The notes under the pieces are model-generated. The model was not told the origin of the DNA and searched no databases. It saw nothing but the letters and a program-made list of their open reading frames with translations. From NCBI RefSeq assembly GCF_029193575.1, contig NZ_JARGCS010000012.1, forward strand, positions 1 through 64,000: DNA of 64,000 bases, given 5' to 3'. This document shows positions 59,010-64,000 of this stretch, piece after piece. A program made the translations under genes and the position numbers. Source of the DNA: Pseudomonas entomophila (GTDB taxonomy: Bacteria > Pseudomonadota > Gammaproteobacteria > Pseudomonadales > Pseudomonadaceae). How positions within the stretch are numbered: position 1 is the first letter of the stretch; each line of letters begins with the position of its first letter.

Positions 59010-59780
59010 ATGAACATTCAACGTATTGCCCAACGCCTCGACGACGCTGCCCGCTTCGCCCAGGCCACCCCGCAACTGACCGGCGAAGACGCCGTGACCC
59101 TGGATCAGGCCTATGCGGTGCAGCGCCTGCTGATCGAGCAGCGCCTGGCCCGCGGCGCGCGCCAGGTGGGCGTGAAGATGGGCTTCACCAGCCGCGCGAA
59201 GATGGCGCAGATGGGCGTGTCCGACCTGATCTGGGGCCGCCTGACCTCGGACATGTGGATCGAGGAAGGCGGCAGCATCGCCCTGTCGCGCTACGTGCAC
59301 CCACGGGTCGAGCCGGAAGTGTGCTTCCTGCTGGGCAAGCGCCTGGAAGGGCATGTCACGCCCTTGCAGGCCCTGGCCGCGGTGGAGGCCGTGGCGCCCG
59401 CGCTGGAGGTGATCGACTCGCGCTACCGCGACTTCAAGTTCTCGCTGCCTGACGTGGTGGCCGACAACGCGTCGTCCTCCGGCTTCGTGGTCGGCGGTTG
59501 GCAGCGACCTGACACCGACCTGGGCAACCTGGGGCTGGTGATGAGCTTCGACGGTCGCGCGGTGGAGATGGGCAGCACCGCCGCTATCCTCGGCGCGCCG
59601 GTGCGTGCGCTGGTGGCGGCGGCGCGCCTGGCCGCGCAACAGGGCGAGGCGCTGGAGCCCGGCAGCCTGGTGCTGGCCGGGGCGGCGACCGCGGCGGTGG
59701 CGCTGCGCCCGGGCGTGGCGGTGCGCTGTGAATTCCAGAACCTGGGAAGCGTGGCGTTCGAAACGCTGCGCGAGGAGTAA
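59010..59780 (+). CDS. amnE: 4-oxalocrotonate decarboxylase
   Basis: 256 residues from ATG 59010 with GAGGTGA upstream. DmpH-like: [30 protein letters not shown], metal-site [14 protein letters not shown], then [24 protein letters not shown], which separates decarboxylases from the hydratases; all cited in part. It removes CO2 from 4-oxalocrotonate to give 2-oxopent-4-enoate. It follows amnF by 10 bases and precedes amnD by four. Confidence 0.92.
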   Translation: MNIQRIAQRLDDAARFAQATPQLTGEDAVTLDQAYAVQRLLIEQRLARGARQVGVKMGFTSRAKMAQMGVSDLIWGRLTSDMWIEEGGSIALSRYVHPRVEPEVCFLLGKRLEGHVTPLQALAAVEAVAPALEVIDSRYRDFKFSLPDVVADNASSSGFVVGGWQRPDTDLGNLGLVMSFDGRAVEMGSTAAILGAPVRALVAAARLAAQQGEALEPGSLVLAGAATAAVALRPGVAVRCEFQNLGSVAFETLREE

Positions 59781-59784
59781 GCAC

Positions 59785-60216
59785 ATGAGCGACAAATCGC
59801 AGACCCACGCCCGTGTGGTAGAGGGCAAGGCCACGCCGCTGGGGGCCTTCCCCCACGTCAAGCGCGCCGGTGACTTCCTGTTCGTCTCCGGCACCAGCTC
59901 GCGGCGCCCGGACAACAGCATCGCCGGTGCCGAGCCGGATGCCACCGGGCGTGTGCGCCCGTGCATCGAAGTGCAGACCCGCGAGGTGCTGAACAACATC
60001 CGCGACATCCTGCGCAGTGTCGGCGCCGACCTCGAGGACGTGGTCGAGGTGTGCAGCTACCTGGTCAACATGAACGACTTCTCCCAGTACAACCAGGTGT
60101 ACGCGCAGTTCTTCGACGCCGACGGGCCGACCCGCACCACCGTCGCCGTGCACCAGCTGCCGCACCCGCACCTGGTCATCGAAATCAAGGCCGTGGCCTA
60201 CAAGCCGCTGCGCTGA
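59785..60216 (+). CDS. amnD: 2-aminomuconate deaminase (RidA family)
   Basis: 143 residues with GAGGAG upstream. RidA-like fold with [59 protein letters not shown] and active-site Arg in [13 protein letters not shown], cited in part. The [10 protein letters not shown] and PHVKRAG wording is typical of AmnD/NbzE deaminases. It hydrolyses the amino group of 2-aminomuconate to give 4-oxalocrotonate and ammonia. The ammonia release makes the pathway a nitrogen as well as carbon source. Confidence 0.92.
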   Translation: MSDKSQTHARVVEGKATPLGAFPHVKRAGDFLFVSGTSSRRPDNSIAGAEPDATGRVRPCIEVQTREVLNNIRDILRSVGADLEDVVEVCSYLVNMNDFSQYNQVYAQFFDADGPTRTTVAVHQLPHPHLVIEIKAVAYKPLR

Positions 60217-60230
60217 ACCCACTCGCAGGC

Positions 60231-60262
60231 GTGCAGGCCTGGCCCGCGGTGGCGGCCTGCAC
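60231..60262 (+). other. Intra-operon hairpin between amnD and amnH
   Basis: 9-bp stem GTGCAGGCC / GGCCTGCAC around a 14-base GC-rich loop that can pair further. No T-run. It fills most of the 64-base gap. Confidence 0.6.
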
Positions 60263-60280
60263 CTGACAGGAGAAGAACAG

Positions 60281-61228
60281 ATGTCCTCTGCGCGCATTCC
60301 CGTGGCGATCATCGGCTCGGGCAACATCGGCACCGACCTGATGATCAAGATCCTCCGCTACTCCAAGACCCTGGAAGTCGGTGCCATGGTCGGTATCGAC
60401 CCCGCCTCCGACGGCCTGGCCCGCGCCCAGCGCTTCGGCGTACCGACCACCGCCGAAGGGGTCGATGGCCTGCTGGCGCTGCCGAACTTCAAGGCCATCC
60501 GCATCGCCTTCGACGCCACCTCCGCCGGGGCGCACAAGGTGCACGACGCCAAGCTGCGCGCCCATGGGGTGCGGGTCATCGACCTCACCCCGGCGGCCAT
60601 CGGCCCCTACGTGATCCCGGTGGTGAACTTCGCCGAGCACGCCGAGGCGCCGAACCTGAACATGGTCACCTGCGGCGGCCAGGCGACCATCCCGATCGTG
60701 CATGCGGTGGCGGGCGTGGCGCCGGTGCACTACGCCGAGATCGTCGCGGCGATCTCCAGCAAGTCCGCCGGCCCCGGCACCCGCGCCAACATCGACGAGT
60801 TCACCGAGACCACCTCGCGCGCCATCGTCGAGGTCGGCGGCGCGGCCCGCGGCAAGGCGATCATCGTGCTCAACCCGGCCGAGCCGCCGTTGATCATGCG
60901 CGACACCGTGTACTGCTTCGTGCCGCTGGACGCCGACACCCAGGCCATCGCCGCCGCCGTCGAGCAACGGGTGGCCGAGGTCAACCGCTACGTGCCGGGC
61001 TACCGCCTCAAGCAACAGGTGCAGTTCGAGCGTTTCAGCGAAGACAACCGGCAGAACATCCCGGGCCTGGGCTGGAGCACCGGCATCAAGGTCGCGGTGT
61101 TCCTCGAAGTGGAAGGGGCGGGGCACTACCTGCCGGCCTACGCCGGCAACCTCGACATCATGACCAGCGCGGCGCTGACCGTCGCCGAACGTATTGCCCA
61201 GGCGCAGTTCGCCGCCGAGGGGGTGTGA
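60281..61228 (+). CDS. amnH: Acetaldehyde dehydrogenase (acylating)
   Basis: 315 residues with AGGAGAAG before ATG. NAD-binding [13 protein letters not shown], catalytic Cys131 in [11 protein letters not shown] (DmpF Cys132), and [23 protein letters not shown] near the C terminus, cited in part. It converts acetaldehyde and CoA to acetyl-CoA in complex with the aldolase encoded next, which channels the aldehyde. Its stop lies at the amnG start. Confidence 0.95.
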   Translation: MSSARIPVAIIGSGNIGTDLMIKILRYSKTLEVGAMVGIDPASDGLARAQRFGVPTTAEGVDGLLALPNFKAIRIAFDATSAGAHKVHDAKLRAHGVRVIDLTPAAIGPYVIPVVNFAEHAEAPNLNMVTCGGQATIPIVHAVAGVAPVHYAEIVAAISSKSAGPGTRANIDEFTETTSRAIVEVGGAARGKAIIVLNPAEPPLIMRDTVYCFVPLDADTQAIAAAVEQRVAEVNRYVPGYRLKQQVQFERFSEDNRQNIPGLGWSTGIKVAVFLEVEGAGHYLPAYAGNLDIMTSAALTVAERIAQAQFAAEGV

Positions 61229-61230
61229 AG

Positions 61231-62250
61231 ATGATCGACACGAACAAGAAGATCCACGTCTCGGACGTGACCCTGCGCGACGGCATGCATGCCGTGCGTC
61301 ACCGCTACAGCCTGGAGCAGGTCGCGCGCATCGCCCAGGCCCTGGATGAAGCCGGCGTCGACAGCATCGAGGTCGCCCATGGCGACGGCCTGCAGGGGTC
61401 GAGCTTCAACTACGGCTTCGGCGCCCATACCGACCTCGAGTGGATCGCGGCGGTGGCCGCGGTGGTGCGCCGCGCGCGCATCGCCACGCTGCTGCTGCCG
61501 GGCATCGGCACCGTGCACGACCTCAAGGCCGCCTACGATGCCGGCGCGCGGATCGTGCGCGTGGCCACCCACTGCACCGAGGCCGATGTCTCGCGCCAGC
61601 ACATCGAATACGCCCGCTCGCTGGGCATGGACACCGTGGGCTTCCTGATGATGAGCCACATGCAGACCCCGGCCGGTCTCGCCGCCCAGGGCAAGCTGAT
61701 GGAGCGCTACGGGGCGCAGTGCATCTACGTGGTGGACTCCGGCGGGGCGATGAACATGTGGGACATCGCCGAGCGCTTCAAGGCCCTCAAGGATGCGCTC
61801 GACCCGGCCACCCAGACCGGCATGCACGCCCACCACAACCTCAGCCTGGGCGTGGCCAACAGCCTGGTCGCCCTGGAGCACGGCTGCGACCGCATCGATG
61901 CCAGCCTGACCGGCATGGGCGCCGGGGCCGGCAATGCGCCGCTGGAGGTGTTCATCGCCGCCGCCGAGCGCATGGGCCTGAACCACGGCTGCGACGTGAA
62001 GAAGCTGATCGATGCCGCCGAAGACATCGTCCGCCCCTTGCAGGAACGGATTGTGCGGGTCGACCGGGAAACCCTGGCGCTTGGTTATGCCGGGGTCTAT
62101 TCGAGCTTCCTGCGCCATGCCGAGGCGGCGGCCGCGACCTATGGCCTGTCGGCCTTCGACATCCTCGTCGAGCTGGGCCGGCGCCGCATGATCGGCGGCC
62201 AGGAAGACATGATCGTCGACGTTGCCCTAGACCTGCTCAAGCAGGCCTGA
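61231..62250 (+). CDS. amnG: 4-hydroxy-2-oxovalerate aldolase
   Basis: 339 residues from ATG 61231. A GTG two codons upstream (61225) overlaps the amnH stop and is possible, but the purine-rich GAGGGGG fits the ATG better. The DmpG-type TIM barrel has [13 protein letters not shown] (Arg and Asp active-site residues) and the metal pair in [13 protein letters not shown]. It splits 4-hydroxy-2-oxovalerate into pyruvate and acetaldehyde, the last carbon-chain cleavage in the pathway. A hairpin follows before the outer-membrane gene. Confidence 0.95.
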   Translation: MIDTNKKIHVSDVTLRDGMHAVRHRYSLEQVARIAQALDEAGVDSIEVAHGDGLQGSSFNYGFGAHTDLEWIAAVAAVVRRARIATLLLPGIGTVHDLKAAYDAGARIVRVATHCTEADVSRQHIEYARSLGMDTVGFLMMSHMQTPAGLAAQGKLMERYGAQCIYVVDSGGAMNMWDIAERFKALKDALDPATQTGMHAHHNLSLGVANSLVALEHGCDRIDASLTGMGAGAGNAPLEVFIAAAERMGLNHGCDVKKLIDAAEDIVRPLQERIVRVDRETLALGYAGVYSSFLRHAEAAAATYGLSAFDILVELGRRRMIGGQEDMIVDVALDLLKQA

Positions 62251-62277
62251 GGCCCTTTCCTCCAAGCGTTTCCCACA

Positions 62278-62303
62278 CAGGCCCGCAGGTGAGGGCGGGC
62301 CTG
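62278..62303 (+). other. Hairpin after amnG
   Basis: 9-bp stem CAGGCCCGC / GCGGGCCTG with an 8-base loop and no T-run; possible attenuator between the enzyme genes and the outer-membrane gene. Confidence 0.55.
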
Positions 62304-62374
62304 CCTGAGGTCGGCTGCGCCGCCGAAACGCGGGCGCCGGCCTGGCCATCCTCGCCAACCCATGGGTAGACACG

Positions 62375-63292
62375 ATGAACAATAACAAGACCGCCGTAAC
62401 CCCATCCCCGCTCACCGCCCGGCTGCTGCTGGGGTGTTCACTGGCCGCGCTGGCGCCGTTGGCCGACGCCACCGAAGGCGGCGCCTCGATGTACCCGATG
62501 GGTGCCGAGAACTACCTGTCCGGGGCGATGCCGCCACCGGGCCTGTACGGCACCGTCTACGCCCAGCACTACCGCGCCGACCGCCTGCGCGGCAACGACG
62601 GGCGCGAGTTGCCGGTGGATTTCAGCCTGCGCGCCAACGTCATCGCGCCGCGCTTCGTGTGGGTCACCGAGCAGAAGGTGCTGGGCGGCAGCCTGGCGTT
62701 CCATGCCATCGTCCCGCTGGTCGACCTGAAGGTCTCGCTCGGTGGCGACAGCCAGCGCAAGCGCGAGCTAGGGGACATCACCTTCGGCCCGGGCCTGGGC
62801 TACCACTACAGTGAAAAGTTCCATGCCGCCTACGGCATCGACTTCTTCGCCCCCACCGGGCGCTTCGACCGCGACGACCTGGTCAACATCGGCCGCAACT
62901 ACTGGACCGTGCAACCGGTGGCGGCCTTCAGCTACATCGACCCGAACGGCCTGAACGTCGACGTCAAGACCATGTACGATTTCAACCTGCGCAACCGCGA
63001 CACGCACTACCGCTCAGGCCAGGAGCTGCATGCCGACTACGCCATCGGCTGGGGGCTGGGCAATGGCTGGGTGCTGGGCGTGGGCGGCTATGTGTATCGG
63101 CAGACCACCGACGACGACCTGCGCGGCGAGCGGGTCGAGGACAACAAGGGCCGGGCTTTCGCCATCGGCCCGTCGATCAAGTACAGCAGCCCGCAGGGCT
63201 GGTTCGTGACCGCCAAGTGGCAACAGGAGCGCGCCGTGCGCAACCGTGCCGAAGGCGACGCGTACTGGCTGAAGCTGGTGTTTCCGTTCTGA
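62375..63292 (+). CDS. Outer-membrane channel of the phenol MetA-pathway family
   Basis: 305 residues. Signal peptide (LTARLLLGCSLAALAPLADA). The mature start GGASMYPMGAENYLSGAMPPPG is diagnostic of the family, and the rest is alternating amphipathic strands (GPGLGYHYSEKFHAAYGIDFF; NYWTVQPVAAFSYID, in part) ending in an aromatic residue (YWLKLVFPF). Such porin-like proteins accompany aromatic catabolic operons and are thought to ease aromatic uptake. Same strand as the amn genes, 124 bases after amnG, so probably in the same regulon. Confidence 0.88.
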   Translation: MNNNKTAVTPSPLTARLLLGCSLAALAPLADATEGGASMYPMGAENYLSGAMPPPGLYGTVYAQHYRADRLRGNDGRELPVDFSLRANVIAPRFVWVTEQKVLGGSLAFHAIVPLVDLKVSLGGDSQRKRELGDITFGPGLGYHYSEKFHAAYGIDFFAPTGRFDRDDLVNIGRNYWTVQPVAAFSYIDPNGLNVDVKTMYDFNLRNRDTHYRSGQELHADYAIGWGLGNGWVLGVGGYVYRQTTDDDLRGERVEDNKGRAFAIGPSIKYSSPQGWFVTAKWQQERAVRNRAEGDAYWLKLVFPF

Positions 63293-63355
63293 CCCCCGGC
63301 CGGCCCCGTGCTTATGGGGCTGGCCACCGAGAATCCGTGCCTGGAGCATGCCTGC

Positions 63356-64000
63356 ATGACAACCCCTCTCTACAAGCATTTCACCACCACCGCGCAACTC
63401 GACGAGGAATACGACATCGAGGCCTCGGTGGCGGATTTCGATGGCTACGTGCGGCAGTTCATCGCGCAAAGCCAGGCCGCGCGCGCCGAATTGCCCAACC
63501 AGTTGGACGTGCCCTACGGCCCGACCCTGGACGAGACCTTCGACGTGTTCTTCCCGCCGCAGCACAGCCCCGAGGCCTTGCGTCCGGCGGTGTTCTTCGT
63601 GCATGGCGGCTACTGGCGGGCGACCACCAGCAAGGAGTGGAGCTACGTGGCCAAGGGCCTGGCCGCGCAGGGCGTGGTCACGGTGGTGGAGAACTACACC
63701 CTGGCGCCGAAGGTCACCATCGCCGAGATCGTGCGTCAGCACCGCGCGGCGTTCAGCTTCCTGTGGCGCAACGCCGAGCGGTTCGGCATCGACCGTGAGC
63801 GCATCGTCGTGGTGGGCCACTCGGCGGGCGCCCACGGCGTGGTCGAGCTGCTGGCCACCGACTGGGTCGGCGACTACGGCTTGCCCGCCCAGCCTTACCT
63901 GGGCGCCATCGCGGTGAGCGGGGTGTATGACCTGCGCCCGCTGCCGCACACCTTCCTGGCCGCGACCCTGGACTTCACCTGGCAGTCGGCCGAGGCGCTG
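63356..64000 (+). CDS. Alpha/beta hydrolase, arylformamidase (kynurenine formamidase)-like, 5' part
   Basis: 215 codons are open from ATG 63356 (GGAG nine bases upstream) to the window end, so the C terminus is missing. It has the oxyanion motif VFFVHGGYWRATTSKEW and nucleophile elbow VVVGHSAGAHGVVEL typical of AFMID-type arylformamidases; the catalytic Asp-His should lie beyond the window. These enzymes hydrolyse N-formylarylamines such as N-formylkynurenine. At the end of an aminophenol operon it could release 2-aminophenol from a formylated or other N-acylated form. Substrate is inferred from context only. Confidence 0.8.
   Translation, partial: MTTPLYKHFTTTAQLDEEYDIEASVADFDGYVRQFIAQSQAARAELPNQLDVPYGPTLDETFDVFFPPQHSPEALRPAVFFVHGGYWRATTSKEWSYVAKGLAAQGVVTVVENYTLAPKVTIAEIVRQHRAAFSFLWRNAERFGIDRERIVVVGHSAGAHGVVELLATDWVGDYGLPAQPYLGAIAVSGVYDLRPLPHTFLAATLDFTWQSAEAL

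Overview
The window looks like the chromosome of a fluorescent Pseudomonas of the P. putida group. It is GC-rich with strong GC3 codon bias. The junctions between genes carry many copies of the P. putida-type REP element (core cgcgggGCAAGCCCGC). The gene order is the pseudomonad core order: cstA/btsT-yjiX-yjiA, glyA, morA, ettA, gdhA, fklB, ispB, rplU-rpmA-obgE-proB-creA, mksFEB, holD-rimI, tRNA-Met.

Layout. 1-3.1 kb: 3' end of a CstA/BtsT-type pyruvate/peptide transporter with its YjiX partner and YjiA GTPase. 3.1-9.1 kb (minus): a hypothetical gene, glyA, and the large c-di-GMP protein MorA. 9.4-13.2 kb: a small hypothetical, ettA, gdhA. 13.4-16.9 kb (minus): a Gre-like factor with a shortened arm, a lipoprotein, DUF4105 and DUF3015 proteins. 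17-21.8 kb: LonC-like protease, small proteins, YqhA, FklB. 21.9-23.7 kb (minus): a Fur-box-controlled 81-residue protein, PhnA, IspB. 23.9-27.6 kb: rplU-rpmA, obgE, proB, creA. 27.8-32.6 kb (minus): the MksFEB condensin without MksG. 32.8-36.2 kb: divergent psi subunit HolD overlapping rimI, a periplasmic protein, a VanY-like peptidase and a LysE-family fragment. 36.3-44.6 kb: tRNA-Met, an orphan FecR, two MFS exporters, and a FecI-FecR-TonB receptor iron system. 44.8-49.0 kb: alkA-ada alkylation repair and a large MscS-type channel. 49.2-53.4 kb (minus): aldehyde dehydrogenase, NCS1 permease, NTF2-like and hexapeptide proteins.

54-64 kb is the accessory highlight. It is a complete 2-aminophenol (modified meta-cleavage) catabolic operon in the order amnBACFEDHG. 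An extra RidA protein sits in front, and an outer-membrane aromatic channel and an arylformamidase-like hydrolase (cut by the window end) follow. A divergent MarR regulator sits upstream. The 250-bp divergent region shows two good sigma-70 promoters and three related ACGT-palindromic sites, placed as expected for a repressor that controls both its own gene and the operon. The enzymes would take 2-aminophenol through 2-aminomuconic semialdehyde, 2-aminomuconate, 4-oxalocrotonate, 2-oxopent-4-enoate and 4-hydroxy-2-oxovalerate to pyruvate and acetyl-CoA. The source of the 2-aminophenol is not encoded in the window; the terminal amide-hydrolase-like gene suggests an N-acylated precursor.

All functions are read from sequence motifs and remembered families; no database search was run.
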